Shown: one piece after another, positions 8,112 through 16,576 of the stretch | Layout: every line of letters begins with the position of its first letter | Position numbering within the stretch: the stretch's first letter is position 1 | From: Colwellia marinimaniae | GTDB taxonomy: Bacteria > Pseudomonadota > Gammaproteobacteria > Enterobacterales > Alteromonadaceae | Reading direction: 5' to 3' | Length of the DNA stretch: 64,000 nucleotides | Assembly (NCBI RefSeq): GCF_002207865.1 | Contig: NZ_BDQM01000009.1 | Span: 1 to 64,000, forward strand | Translations under genes and position numbers: made by a program | The notes under the pieces: model-generated | Database searches by the model: none | Told to the model about the DNA's origin: nothing | Seen by the model: only the letters and a program-made list of their open reading frames with translations

Positions 8112-9506
8112 TCATTTCACGTTAGGTAGTGAATTGATATAACTCACTACATCAATAACCGCTTGTTGGTCATGTAATATTTTGGACATCAACACCATTT
8201 GATTACCATAAAGGTCAGCTGGGTGTGTCCCCCTAATGCCCTGTTGATAAGCGTTGATTTGTCGTTTCAAATACCAAGCGTGTTGACCCGCTAATTTGGG
8301 CGCGTTCATGGCATAATGTCCTTGAGCATGTTCACCATGGCAATAGGCGCAGTTTTTATAAAGCGACTTGCCTTTAATGGCATCGCCGCCAGTCACTAGC
8401 GTATTTTCACTAGATGTTTTTTCAAAAGGACTTTTTTTTGTAGGAATTAAGGCACTAAGGTAAGCGCTAACGTCGGTAATCGCTTTATTATCGGCTAATA
8501 AAACCGACATGGCGGCCATTTGTTGGCCATATAGGTCGGCACTATTTTGGCCTCTAATTTTTTCTTTGAAATAATGTAATTGCCTCTGCAGATACCAACG
8601 GCTTAAACCCGCCACTTTAGGCGCTCCCATGGCTTCATTGCCTTGACCATTGATGCCGTGACACGCAGCACAACCAGCATAAAGTTGTTTACCTAGCGCT
8701 ATATTTGCGCTGTCACGAGTTAATGTCTGAGTAAAGGTAGGTAAACTGGCCAGCCAAGTTTGATAATCACTGGCTGAGTCGACTTTAATAAAACCCCGCA
8801 TGGTAAAATGCGCAATACCACAGAGCTCTTCACACAGTAGTTCGTAGCGTCCTAGTTTGGTCGGGGTAAACCAGACATTAGTAATGGCACCAGGGACTAA
8901 ATCCATTTTTACTCGAAATTGCGGCACGGCAAAATTGTGTAAAACATCTTTTGAGCGTAATAAAACTTTGACCGGTTGATCAATAAGCAGATGCAATTCA
9001 TTGCTGTTTACCAGTAAATCATCAGAGCCATTAATATCATTTACATCAAGTCCAAACGGGTTGTCTTCAGTGATTAACTTGATTGCCGTTTTTCCTAACT
9101 TGCCATCCTTGCCCGGTAGTCGATAACTCCAATGCCATTGTTGACCAACAGCTTCAACGATTTCGCTATTTTCAGGCACAGTAATAAATTCCCCCCAGAC
9201 AACCAGCCCAGGAGCTAACATTGCGGCAACACCAATAGTCGTAACAACAGTCAGCCAAGCTTCTAGTTTGCTATTTTCTGGCTCGTAGTCGGCGCGCCTA
9301 TCTTTATTATGACGATATTTAATAATAACAAAGGCGAGGAATAGATTTACTGCGACAAAGACAGTACCAACAACCCAAAGAGAAATATTAATGGTGTCAT
9401 CAATAGCTTGCCAGTTTGATGCCAAAGGAGTGAACCACCAAGGGCTGACAAAATGAAAAATTAATGTTGCTATAACTAATAAAATAATAACAATGGCTAT
9501 CGTCAT
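8112..9506 (-). CDS. Cytochrome c oxidase subunit II with two C-terminal cytochrome c domains
   Basis: First gene of the oxidase operon. Residues 1-110 hold two membrane helices. The cupredoxin domain follows, with the CuA site (His in VLHNFAVPQF, then CEELCGIAHFTM with Cys225 and Cys229). Two class I cytochrome c domains come next, with CAACH (Cys279, Cys282, His283) and CAYCH (Cys386, Cys389, His390). Each has a downstream Met candidate in NQMVLM or GQQMAAM, and the two share the phrase APK.AGL/QHAWYL.RQ, so the second arose by duplicating the first. This makes the enzyme a caa3-type oxidase with a di-heme tail (ccaa3) that can take electrons from soluble cytochrome c. The start ATG has an AGGGTG ribosome site. 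Confidence 0.95.
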   Translation of the reverse strand: MTIAIVIILLVIATLIFHFVSPWWFTPLASNWQAIDDTINISLWVVGTVFVAVNLFLAFVIIKYRHNKDRRADYEPENSKLEAWLTVVTTIGVAAMLAPGLVVWGEFITVPENSEIVEAVGQQWHWSYRLPGKDGKLGKTAIKLITEDNPFGLDVNDINGSDDLLVNSNELHLLIDQPVKVLLRSKDVLHNFAVPQFRVKMDLVPGAITNVWFTPTKLGRYELLCEELCGIAHFTMRGFIKVDSASDYQTWLASLPTFTQTLTRDSANIALGKQLYAGCAACHGINGQGNEAMGAPKVAGLSRWYLQRQLHYFKEKIRGQNSADLYGQQMAAMSVLLADNKAITDVSAYLSALIPTKKSPFEKTSSENTLVTGGDAIKGKSLYKNCAYCHGEHAQGHYAMNAPKLAGQHAWYLKRQINAYQQGIRGTHPADLYGNQMVLMSKILHDQQAVIDVVSYINSLPNVK

Positions 9507-9984
9507 AACGCACCCTAATATAAGTTGCAGTACTCGATAGCAATAACTTAATTGATAAAATGCTGAGGTGAATGAGTGAAGAGAAATAATAATTAAATTT
9601 ATTGTCGCGCTTTAGGGTAAAACCAAACTAAGCTAACATTCTTTTTGTAAAAACTGTTGCACTCATATACACAGTAATCATAGTTAATTATCGATCTGCT
9701 CAATTATTAACATAGACTAATTTTGATAAAGTAGCGAAATGTAGCACAACTTAACCTTGCACAAGTTAGCGACAACAGCTGAATGATTTCTCTAGCTCCT
9801 CACTATATATTTTACCTATAACAGTTAGAAATAATAAGCTTGGTCATATTGTTAAGATAAAATGATAACGCGAGACTAAGTAAACTGAGCTTAGGCATAG
9901 CGTAAAAATAAAACAGGTTAGCTTAGGCGTTTTGCTAATATTTAGTACTAGCTTGATAAGAACTTTTAAAATACCGACCAGCAT
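9507..9984. other. Intergenic region upstream of the oxidase operon
   Basis: About 480 AT-rich bases without a credible open frame. The oxidase operon promoter must lie here on the minus strand, but I cannot pick a convincing -35/-10 pair or a regulator site by eye. No repeat shared with the rest of the window was noticed. Confidence 0.5.
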
Positions 9985-10020
9985 AAAAACCTTATAGCAT
10001 AATTGTATAAGGTTTTTATT
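9985..10020 (-). terminator. Bidirectional rho-independent terminator
   Basis: AAAAACCTTATA and TATAAGGTTTTT form a 12-bp perfect stem with a nine-base loop and T-runs on both strands. It lies 26 bases past the stop of the minus-strand membrane protein gene. Confidence 0.8.
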
Positions 10021-10045
10021 TTAAGTAAGTGCGATAACGTGACCG

Positions 10046-10603
10046 TTAGGGCATAACTTTCATAAAGCGTTTGAAGTTATCTTGTGCTCGAATAACCCAA
10101 TTAGGGGTAGACTCGCCAAAGCCTGAAGCACCAACGTTGGGATGTGTTTTCATGACGTTAGCTAAGGCCAGTTCTTGGCGAGGTTCAACATCAACAAACA
10201 AGATATGTTTACCGTTATGCAGCATTTCTTGAAAACGTTTAAAGTTTACATTAGGTTGCTGAATACCGATAAAACCACCTTCCCAAGTACAAAAACCTAA
10301 GATAATGATTGCTAGAAATATAAAGGGTACCCAACCAGCTGCTGATAGATGCCAGTTTAACAGATAGGTAAGCAGGATAATGGCACCGGCAGCTATTACG
10401 CCAATTAGCGCACCTAATTCGGTTGAATGCACTACGTCTTGTTTTAACACCGCAGCAACTTCATGCAGATGATGATTTTCAACCTCAGTATCATTTTCAC
10501 TTAATACATGAATTTGTGGCTCGCTAAAACCTTGTTGCTCTAATTCATGTTCAACTTCTTCCAACTCATCAAGATCATTGGAAACAAAATAATGTCTCAA
10601 CAT
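10046..10603 (-). CDS. Conserved hypothetical protein with two membrane segments
   Basis: A protein of 185 residues with a soluble N-terminal part (about 65 residues, acidic, starting MLRHYFVSNDLDELEEVEHE), two adjacent hydrophobic segments (around residues 68-110) and a soluble C-terminal part ending in NWVIRAQDNFKRFMKVMP. Similar proteins occur in other Alteromonadales; I do not know a function. The frame is open four codons further upstream to a GTG, but the ATG chosen has GAGG six bases before it. The layout resembles membrane-bound sensor or general-stress proteins in which a cytoplasmic domain flanks a helical hairpin, but that is a guess. Confidence 0.75.
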   Translation of the reverse strand: MLRHYFVSNDLDELEEVEHELEQQGFSEPQIHVLSENDTEVENHHLHEVAAVLKQDVVHSTELGALIGVIAAGAIILLTYLLNWHLSAAGWVPFIFLAIIILGFCTWEGGFIGIQQPNVNFKRFQEMLHNGKHILFVDVEPRQELALANVMKTHPNVGASGFGESTPNWVIRAQDNFKRFMKVMP

Positions 10604-10831
10604 AATAAACCTCACTTAATAAATTTGTATGTTAATGCTCCTTATATCAGGTCAATCTATTGAGTGACCTCATGGTTTATTCTTATAAAGCTAAGTATAG
10701 CAAAGTCTCAAAACATCAAGGACTCGACTACATAGTTGCCACAAAGTGAAAATATTAGCTATATTATTCAGAAGGACAATATTGAAATATCATAAATTGT
10801 GATGCTTTCCGCTAGCTTATAAGAGAGTGAA

Positions 10832-10890
10832 TGGTGCCGACTGCCGGAATCGAACTGCTGCACTTTTTGAATTACTGATTCGAACAGTGG
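10832..10890 (-). pseudogene. Degenerate tRNA-Thr remnant (copy 1)
   Basis: The first 25 bases (TGGTGCCGACTGCCGGAATC...) match the 3' end of the intact tRNA-Thr at 13056, including the encoded CCA, acceptor strand and T arm. Similarity then breaks off, with only a weak echo of the anticodon arm (ACTGATTCGAACAGT). The 5' half of the tRNA is absent, so it cannot be functional. Confidence 0.7.
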
Positions 10891-10933
10891 ACTAGTTGTC
10901 ACTTCAAGTTAAGTAAATTATGGGCAATAAAAA

Positions 10934-11199
10934 GGCTCTGTTGTAGTTTAGTGTTGCTGAGTAAACAAGCGAGACACGTACACGCTCTTTGACATCCTGT
11001 CACCGCGATATACCGTCCGTCCTGAACATAATCCCGTCCATGGGGCTTTACACAAGCATCAGGACAATATGCTCCTTGCATTGTCTAATAAAGTACATCC
11101 TGTACCTTCATGCTTGTGAAGCTCGCTTTATCACTTCAGCAATACTCACCATAAAATCATAGAGTTACAATGTAGACAACAGTATTATGGAACAGAGCC
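10934..11199 (+). mobile_element. MITE-like element, copy A (266 bp)
   Basis: Bounded by inverted ends GGCTCTGTT and AACAGAGCC. It is flanked by ATAAAAA on the left and ATAAAAAA on the right, which look like a 7-8 bp target duplication. No transposase is encoded; the 60-codon minus-strand frame inside is not convincing. The core folds into an outer stem CACAAGCAT/ATGCTTGTG (11051-11059 with 11110-11118) that encloses two hairpins: GACAATATGC/GCATTGTC (11063-11085) and GTAC-ATCCT-GTAC (11093-11105). Copies B (12546-12713) and C (around 15640-15795) share the sequence. End sequence and target length resemble the IS1595-type element next door, which may be its mobiliser. Confidence 0.8.
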
Positions 11200-11270
11200 A
11201 TAAAAAAGCCTCAATACTAATGTCTAAACATAAGTGCTGAGGCTTATTACATTCTCAAAGAGAATAAATG

Positions 11271-11330
11271 GTGCCGACTGCCAAAGTGGAACTGCTGGGG
11301 CTATATGAGTTACTGATTCAATCAGTAGTA
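11271..11330 (-). pseudogene. Degenerate tRNA-Thr remnant (copy 2)
   Basis: Keeps TGGTGCCGACTGCC (CCA plus the 3' acceptor strand) but has a damaged T loop (AAAGTGGAACT) and a collapsed anticodon arm, ACTGATTCAATCAGT. A terminator-like stem (AGCCTCA.../...TGAGGCT, 11207-11245) sits on its 3' side, as for the true tRNA-Thr. Confidence 0.65.
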
Positions 11331-11405
11331 CAACTAGATAAACCCCAGACGAAAAAAAACCTTAACATTGCTGTTAAGGTTTCGTTTCTTCCTTGCGGAA
11401 TAAAT

Positions 11406-11473
11406 GGTGCCGACTGCCGGAGTGGAACTGCTGGGCTTATATGATGTACTGATTCAATCAGTAGGCTAGTTGT
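11406..11473 (-). pseudogene. Degenerate tRNA-Thr remnant (copy 3)
   Basis: Begins TGGTGCCGACTGCCGGAGTG, close to the 3' end of tRNA-Thr, with T-loop changes, and again carries ACTGATTCAATCAGT in place of a normal anticodon arm. The hairpin AAACCTTAACA/TGTTAAGGTTT (about 11358-11383) is its 3'-side terminator-like structure. Confidence 0.65.
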
Positions 11474-11508
11474 CACTTCAAGCCGAATAAATTACAGGCA
11501 ATAAAAAA

Positions 11509-12537
11509 GGCTATGTCTGAGTAAATTGTTGCAAAGGAACCATACTTAATTTATGTGTGAATAACTTCCAAGGTGACACTCATGAATGAACAACAATTTA
11601 CTCCTTTTTTACAGCAGCTTACATTGTTATCGCCGAGTCAGCGACAACGACTTCATCAGAGACTAGGACAGACTGAATTATCGGCAGAAGAAGTCTTATC
11701 AGTTCAGGCAACTTTGCAACGATGTCCTCACTGTCAATCAACGTTATTAAAACCATGGGGATCAAGCCATGGACTGCCCCGTTATCGGTGTGCAATCTGT
11801 CAAAAAACATGTAATCCATTAACTAAAACGCCACTGGCTAGATTACGCCAATGCGATAAGTGGCTAACCTATGCTCAAACATTAATTGATGGGTTGAGTA
11901 TTAGAAAAGCAGCCAAATTATGCGGTGTTGATAAGAACACAGCATTTCTTTGGCGTCACCGGTTTCTAGAAATCGCTAACACGCATCAAGCGTTGGATGA
12001 AGAAGGGATTGTTGAAGCTGATGAAACCTTTTATCTTGAGTCGTTTAAAGGTCAACGCAACTTACCGCGGCCACCAAGAAAGCGTGGAGGAGTGGGTAAA
12101 ACCAGATGAACCAGCGATGATCAAATTCCTGTGCTAGTCGTCAGGGATAGACATAAATCTACCGCGACAGTGATCTTAGCAAAGGTTGATGCCCAGCATG
12201 TGGCTGCGGTTTTAACCCCTCTTGTTGATAAAGATGCAGTACTTTGCACTGATGGTGCAGCAGTATATTCCGCATTTTGTAAAACTAAAGGGATCAAACA
12301 TGAGGTGATCCCTACTAAAGGCCCGAGAACGCGAGGCGCATTTCATATTCAAAACGTCAATGCATTTGATAGCAGGCTTAAAGGGTGGATGAAACGGTTT
12401 CACGGTGTTGCAACCAAGTATTTGGGGAATTACTTAGGATGGAGAAGAATGCTAGAACGTTATTCTCATATAAGCCCAGAGATTTGCTTATTTGAAGCTG
12501 TTGGACGAATGCCACAACAGCTACTTCAGACATAGCC
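11509..12537 (+). mobile_element. IS1595-family insertion sequence (1029 bp)
   Basis: Inverted ends are GGCTATGTCTGAGTAA on the left and, read inward from the right, GGCTATGTCTGAAGTA. Both sides carry the 8-bp direct repeat ATAAAAAA (11501-11508 and 12538-12545), the target-duplication length usual for IS1595. The element holds one transposase reading frame, broken by an internal stop. Its right-hand target repeat is also the left flank of MITE copy B. Confidence 0.92.
11573..12535 (+). pseudogene. ISXO2-like (IS1595) transposase interrupted by an in-frame TGA
   Basis: Two open segments, 11573-12109 and 12131-12535, are in the same frame and are separated only by a TGA at 12107-12109, where a CGA arginine codon would be expected. 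Together they give about 320 codons, the normal length. The first part has a zinc ribbon ([13 protein letters not shown]...[10 protein letters not shown]), a helix-turn-helix ([20 protein letters not shown]) and the first catalytic Asp in EADETF. The second part has the second Asp in CTDGAAVYS and the C-terminal NVNAFDSRLKGWMKRFHGV motif. The copy is therefore probably inactive unless the stop is read through. The ATG codon three residues in (MNEQQF) is the likelier start. Confidence 0.9.
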
Positions 12538-12545
12538 ATAAAAAA

Positions 12546-12713
12546 GGCTCTGTTGTAGTTTAGTGTTGCTGAGTAAACAAGCGAGACACGTAAACCCATC
12601 CTTGGGGCTCTACACAAGCATCCATGCTTGTGAAGCTCGCTTTATCACTTCAGCAATACTCACCATAAAATCATAGAGTTACAATGTAGACAACAGTATT
12701 ATGGAACAGAGCC
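12546..12713 (+). mobile_element. MITE-like element, copy B (168 bp, internally deleted)
   Basis: The same ends as copy A (GGCTCTGTT...AACAGAGCC), flanked on both sides by ATAAAAAA (12538-12545 and 12714-12721). It lacks about 98 bases of copy A. Part of the loss removes the two inner hairpins exactly, leaving the outer arms almost touching: CACAAGCAT-CC-ATGCTTGTG. From the second arm on it is identical to copy A. Confidence 0.8.
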
Positions 12714-12784
12714 ATAAAAAAGCCTCAATACTAATGTCTAAACATAAGTGCTGAGGCTTATTACATTCTCAAAGAGAATAAATG

Positions 12785-12844
12785 GTGCCGACTGCCAAAG
12801 TGGAACTGCTGGGGCTATATGAGTTACTGATTCAATCAGTAGTA
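12785..12844 (-). pseudogene. Degenerate tRNA-Thr remnant (copy 4)
   Basis: Exact counterpart of the remnant at 11271 within the second direct-repeat copy: intact 3' acceptor strand and CCA, damaged T loop, collapsed anticodon arm. Confidence 0.65.
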
Positions 12845-12919
12845 CAACTAGATAAACCCCAGACGAAAAAAAACCTTAACATTGCTGTTAAGGTTTCGTT
12901 TCTTCCTTGCGGAATAAAT

Positions 12920-12987
12920 GGTGCCGACTGCCGGAGTGGAACTGCTGGGCTTATATGATGTACTGATTCAATCAGTAGGCTAGTTGT
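12920..12987 (-). pseudogene. Degenerate tRNA-Thr remnant (copy 5)
   Basis: Exact counterpart of the remnant at 11406 within the second direct-repeat copy. Confidence 0.65.
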
Positions 12988-13002
12988 TAAATTACAGGCA
13001 AT

Positions 13003-13034
13003 AAAAAAGCCTCAACATAAATGCTGAGGCTTAT
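13003..13034 (-). terminator. Terminator of tRNA-Thr
   Basis: AAGCCTCAACAT and ATGCTGAGGCTT form a stem with one mismatch, followed on the minus strand by a run of six T. It lies 22 bases past the 3' end of tRNA-Thr. Confidence 0.75.
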
Positions 13035-13055
13035 TACATTCTCAAAGAGAATAAA

Positions 13056-13131
<76 letters not shown>

Positions 13132-13244
13132 ACACAAAACTGTGTGCAGTATTTAAGCCTATTAAAAATGAGCTTGAATACTCTGGCACCGAAGTATTAC
13201 TTAATATTATAATTAAATAATAGATGAGCAGTACTTCTGTAAAA

Positions 13245-13320
13245 TGGTGCCCCGACCCGGATTTGAACCAGGGACACGAGGATTTTCAATCCTCTGCTCT
13301 ACCAACTGAGCTATCGGGGC
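13245..13320 (-). tRNA. tRNA-Phe (anticodon GAA)
   Basis: A 76-base tRNA with encoded CCA. The acceptor arm is GCCCCGA/TCGGGGC and the anticodon stem-loop is GAGGA-TTGAAAA-TCCTC. The sequence is the same as the plus-strand tRNA-Phe at 22749. Confidence 0.97.
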
Positions 13321-13524
13321 TTAACATGTTTAACTTGGCTTTCATTCACTGCCTCGTTAAGACGGGGCGTATTAAACTGTTTTTCCTTTATCCCGTCAAC
13401 TGTTTTTTACTAAGTTTTTTATAAAAAGTGTTTGTTTGCTGTTTTTTACAGCACATCTGTTTTTTGTGCAGTTTTTGTAAGCGTTAACGAGTTATAAAAT
13501 AGGCAGCGCAATAGTTAACTATGT

Positions 13525-13797
13525 TTATTTACTCGGTGGTACATAACCTTCAATTTCTGGTTCTTTACCTTCAAATAGGTAGGCAACCATAGCTGATTCT
13601 AAAAAAGCACGATCGTCAGCATTCATCATATTCATTTTTTTCTCATTAATGATCATGGTTTGCTTCTTTTGCCAGATTTTCCAAGCTTCTTTAGAAATGT
13701 TATCGAAAATGCGTTTACCTATTTCACCGGGGTAAAGTTGAAAACCTAGACCTTCGCCTTCTTTTTTTAGGCTTTGACAAAATACTGTACGACTCAT
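13525..13797 (-). CDS. yggX: Fe(II)-trafficking / oxidative damage protection protein YggX
   Basis: A small cytoplasmic protein (90 residues) that protects Fe-S enzymes from oxidative damage and helps handle labile iron. [19 protein letters not shown] with the conserved Cys7 and the [11 protein letters not shown] segment are hallmarks of the family. It lies downstream of mutY, whose product carries a 4Fe-4S cluster; this mutY-yggX order is conserved in enterobacteria, where YggX is thought to help keep that cluster intact. The spacing (77 bases) allows co-transcription. Confidence 0.95.
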   Translation of the reverse strand: MSRTVFCQSLKKEGEGLGFQLYPGEIGKRIFDNISKEAWKIWQKKQTMIINEKKMNMMNADDRAFLESAMVAYLFEGKEPEIEGYVPPSK

Positions 13798-13874
13798 AAT
13801 GGCTTCTCTTCTCTTTATTAGGTAAATATTAGGTAAGTAGATAGTTAATTTAGCTGATAGCTAATTGCTAACTC

Positions 13875-14960
13875 TTAATTACTAAGTAGGGTTAGTAGTT
13901 TTTGTGTAGCAGCCGCTAAGCCGACACTTAATTCTTGGTGTAAATCATACCACTTTTGCTGATTAGGTTCGTTTATTTCTACTGCATCAAGTTGCTGGCA
14001 GTCCACGACCACAGGGGTAATATCTAAATGAAAGTGACTAAAAGTATGCCTAAACTCTGTTAGGGTTTGTGATGAAAGCGCTTTAAGTGACAAACTCGCC
14101 ATTAAATCATCAATTTCATTTAACTCATCTACTTCATGAAAACACCATAAGCCGCCCCAAATACCCACAGGTGGGCGCTTTTCCATTAACACCTTATCAC
14201 AGCGTTCATTTTGTATTCTAGGAATGACCATGATGGTTCTTTTCTCAGGAATTTTTTTCTTAGGTTTTTTCTGAGGAAAATTCATTTGCTGCTCACCAGC
14301 CTTGGCCAAACAGCTTTGTTCAACAGGGCAAAGCTCACAACTGGGTTTACTGCGTGTACATACCGTTGCACCTAGATCCATCATTGCTTGGTTGAAGCTG
14401 TCGGTTTCGATGCTAGGGGTTAATTGCTCGCTTAATAACCACAAGGCTTTATCGAATTTACTTAAACCGTTATAGCCCTCAACTAAATAGCTACGGGCAA
14501 GTACTCGTTTAACATTACCATCTAAAATAGGATGATGTTGCTTTAGGGATAAGCTTAAAATGGCGCCAGCGGTTGAACGACCAATGCCCGGCAAGGCAAT
14601 AACTTGCTCAATTTCTATCGGAAAATGTCCGGAAAAATCATTGACGATAATTTTTGCGGCTTTATGTAAATTACGCGCTCTGGCGTAATAGCCTAAGCCG
14701 GTCCAATGATGTAGCACTACATCATCATCGGCATTGGCTAAGTCAGTAATGGTCGGAAAACTTGCCATAAAACGTTGGTAGTATGGGATAACTGTCGTAA
14801 CTTGGGTTTGTTGTAACATTATCTCAGAAATCCACACACGATATGGGGTTTTATCTTGTTGCCAAGGGAAATGCTTTCGACCTTGTTGGTGATACCAACT
14901 GACAACTTGCTGGCCAAATTTTTCAGCTGATTCGGCTGATATTGCTATAGGATAATTCAT
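13875..14960 (-). CDS. mutY: A/G-specific adenine DNA glycosylase
   Basis: Removes adenine mispaired with 8-oxoguanine or guanine in DNA. The HhH-GPD domain shows [11 protein letters not shown] with the catalytic Glu, the hairpin [13 protein letters not shown] and the catalytic Asp in [11 protein letters not shown]. The 4Fe-4S loop is [19 protein letters not shown]-terminal NUDIX-like domain for 8-oxoG recognition follows a lysine-rich linker. The frame runs upstream to a TTG at 14996, but the ATG at 14960 (MNYPIAIS) gives the normal length (361 residues) and better matches the family start. It is divergent from yggL. Confidence 0.93.
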   Translation of the reverse strand: MNYPIAISAESAEKFGQQVVSWYHQQGRKHFPWQQDKTPYRVWISEIMLQQTQVTTVIPYYQRFMASFPTITDLANADDDVVLHHWTGLGYYARARNLHKAAKIIVNDFSGHFPIEIEQVIALPGIGRSTAGAILSLSLKQHHPILDGNVKRVLARSYLVEGYNGLSKFDKALWLLSEQLTPSIETDSFNQAMMDLGATVCTRSKPSCELCPVEQSCLAKAGEQQMNFPQKKPKKKIPEKRTIMVIPRIQNERCDKVLMEKRPPVGIWGGLWCFHEVDELNEIDDLMASLSLKALSSQTLTEFRHTFSHFHLDITPVVVDCQQLDAVEINEPNQQKWYDLHQELSVGLAAATQKLLTLLSN

Positions 14961-15099
14961 AGCGCGCAGTGTAACTAAATAATGTGCTGAGCTCAAATAG
15001 GCAAATTCGCATCTTGATGGACTTGGGTATATAATATCGCCTTTAAAATTCGCTCTGTTAAAAAATTGGCATAGCGCTAGGCAAAAATAAGGCTTTATT

Positions 15100-15438
15100 A
15101 TGAAAGTTACCGCAAAAAATCGTAGTCGACGTATCCGTAAAAAAATGCGTGTTGATGAGTTTCAAGAATTTGGCTTTGATGTTGCTTGGCAATTAAAAGA
15201 AGGCATAAACGGTGATGAGCTTGATGCCTTTATCGATAAGTTTTTTGCCGAGGCTATCCAACCAAATGGTTTAGGTTTTGGCGGTGAAGGTGATACTTTA
15301 TGGCATGGCCTGATTTGTACACAAGCACTAGGCTCTTGTACGGATGAAAACCGTACTGCGGTTGAAAAATGGCTAACTGATAACGGCGCTACATCAGTAG
15401 CAGTTAGCGAGCTATACGATGTTTGGTGGGCTGAATAG
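15100..15438 (+). CDS. yggL: YggL family protein (DUF469)
   Basis: A small soluble protein of 112 residues starting [20 protein letters not shown], with a basic N terminus and the conserved [12 protein letters not shown] and [14 protein letters not shown] blocks of the YggL family. In E. coli YggL is reported to associate with the ribosome (50S assembly); the exact role here is inferred from family only. In enterobacteria yggL and trmB lie together next to mutY; here a repeat element separates yggL from trmB. Confidence 0.9.
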   Translation: MKVTAKNRSRRIRKKMRVDEFQEFGFDVAWQLKEGINGDELDAFIDKFFAEAIQPNGLGFGGEGDTLWHGLICTQALGSCTDENRTAVEKWLTDNGATSVAVSELYDVWWAE

Positions 15439-15639
15439 TCTTATTCGTTATAAATGATTTTTATACAGCATTGTCGGCGTTATTCATTACCATTACTTAT
15501 GTCCCATAAGCGCAGGCACTGAATATCTTGACGGCTTTGTCTAAAAGACATTTATTTAGAATAACGAACTAACTTTATATAGCTACATCCCGTTAAATGT
15601 TATTAGTAGCCTAAGTAATTGATAAAAACTAAGTTTTGC

Positions 15640-15795
15640 TGATGTGAAAAAACAAGCTTCACCAACATGACGCTACAGGATGTAGCTTATTAGACAATGC
15701 ATGGAGCATATTGTCCTGATGTTGGTGTAGAGCGGCCATGGATGGCTTCATAGCGTCTTGTTGTTCGCTTAGCAACACTTATGACCAACAGAGTC
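15640..15795 (-). mobile_element. MITE-like element, copy C (diverged relative of copies A and B)
   Basis: Read on the minus strand it starts GACTCTGTTGGTCATAAG at 15795 and shares long blocks with copy A, such as ATCAGGACAATATGCTCC and GCATTGTCTAATAA. The stem arms differ from copy A but still pair perfectly: CACCAACAT/ATGTTGGTG (15660-15668 with 15719-15727), GCTAC-AGGAT-GTAGC (15672-15686) and GACAATGC/GCATATTGTC (15693-15715). The far (left) end is not clear; the region 15440-15640 has no matching inverted end and holds no gene. It separates yggL from trmB. Confidence 0.75.
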
Positions 15796-15815
15796 TTTTT
15801 TGATAAAGAAAACTT

Positions 15816-16550
15816 ATGACTGAAAAAAACGAAAAAACACATAAAACCATAGAGCAGGCCGAGCAAGAAGGTAAGTACATTCGTAAAGTTCGTAGTTTTG
15901 TTAAACGCGAAGGTCGCTTAACAAAAAATCAACAACGTTCGATTGACGATCATTGGCAAGATATGGGTCTCAACCATAGTGATGGTCTTATTGATAGCCA
16001 AGTAGTATTTGCTAATGCTAACCCTGTGGTTTTAGAGATTGGTTTTGGTATGGGGAAGTCTTTAGTTGAAATGGCTCAAGCAGCACCAGAAACAAACTTT
16101 ATTGGCATTGAAGTACATAAGCCAGGTGTCGGCGCTTGTATTTCATCGGCCATTGCCGCTGGGGTTAGTAATTTAAAAATTTTTGACCATGATGCTATTG
16201 ATATTTTAGCGGACTGTATTCCAGACGGAACTTTAACAACGGTGCAATTATTTTTTCCTGATCCATGGCATAAGAAAAAGCACCATAAACGCCGCATTGT
16301 TTCTGCTGAGTTTGTTGAAACTATCCGACAAAAATTAAAAGTCGGTGGTGTCTTTCATATGGCGACCGATTGGGAAAATTATGCAGAATGTATGTTAGCA
16401 GATATGCAAAGTGCTCAAGGTTATAACAATGTGTCTGCATCAAATGATTATGTACCACGTCCTGAATCTCGCCCGTTAACTAAATTTGAAAACCGTGGTC
16501 AACGACTAGGGCATGGTGTTTGGGATTTACAATTTGCTAAAAAGGCTTAA
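15816..16550 (+). CDS. trmB: tRNA (guanine-N7-)-methyltransferase
   Basis: SAM-dependent enzyme forming m7G46 in tRNA variable loops. The SAM-binding motif [16 protein letters not shown] is followed by the family-specific [16 protein letters not shown] block with the catalytic Asp, and the C-terminal [17 protein letters not shown] motif contacts tRNA. 244 residues is normal length. The start ATG follows directly on MITE copy C, so its promoter may lie inside or be replaced by that repeat. Confidence 0.95.
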   Translation: MTEKNEKTHKTIEQAEQEGKYIRKVRSFVKREGRLTKNQQRSIDDHWQDMGLNHSDGLIDSQVVFANANPVVLEIGFGMGKSLVEMAQAAPETNFIGIEVHKPGVGACISSAIAAGVSNLKIFDHDAIDILADCIPDGTLTTVQLFFPDPWHKKKHHKRRIVSAEFVETIRQKLKVGGVFHMATDWENYAECMLADMQSAQGYNNVSASNDYVPRPESRPLTKFENRGQRLGHGVWDLQFAKKA

Positions 16551-16576
16551 GTTTTATCAGTTAAACCTTTGTCCAT

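Larger units (their letters stand above)
11109..11473. repeat. Left copy of a 365-bp direct repeat
   Basis: Appears identical to 12623-12987 (offset 1514 bases). It covers the right part of MITE copy A, a terminator-like hairpin, and two tRNA-Thr remnants. The pair is a tandem duplication of tRNA-remnant DNA later split by the insertion sequence at 11509-12537. Confidence 0.9.
12623..12987. repeat. Right copy of the 365-bp direct repeat
   Basis: Partner of 11109-11473 with no difference that I can see. The lack of divergence suggests recent duplication or ongoing gene conversion. Confidence 0.9.

Noticed and set aside
9507..9984. Riboswitch or small RNA upstream of the oxidase operon
   Set aside because: No conserved core motif could be recognised by eye.
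10899..11081. 60-codon minus-strand gene
   Set aside because: It lies wholly within MITE copy A, has no ribosome site of note, and the related copies B and C do not keep it.
12107..12109. Selenocysteine codon in the transposase
   Set aside because: No stem typical of a SECIS was apparent behind the TGA, and no selenocysteine is known in this family.
11619..12617. Minus-strand frames across the IS
   Set aside because: They are shadows of the transposase; its zinc ribbon and DDE motifs are on the plus strand.
13224..13424. 66-codon plus-strand gene
   Set aside because: It runs antisense through tRNA-Phe.
14961..14996. Longer mutY from a TTG start
   Set aside because: The extra residues do not match the family and there is no ribosome site.
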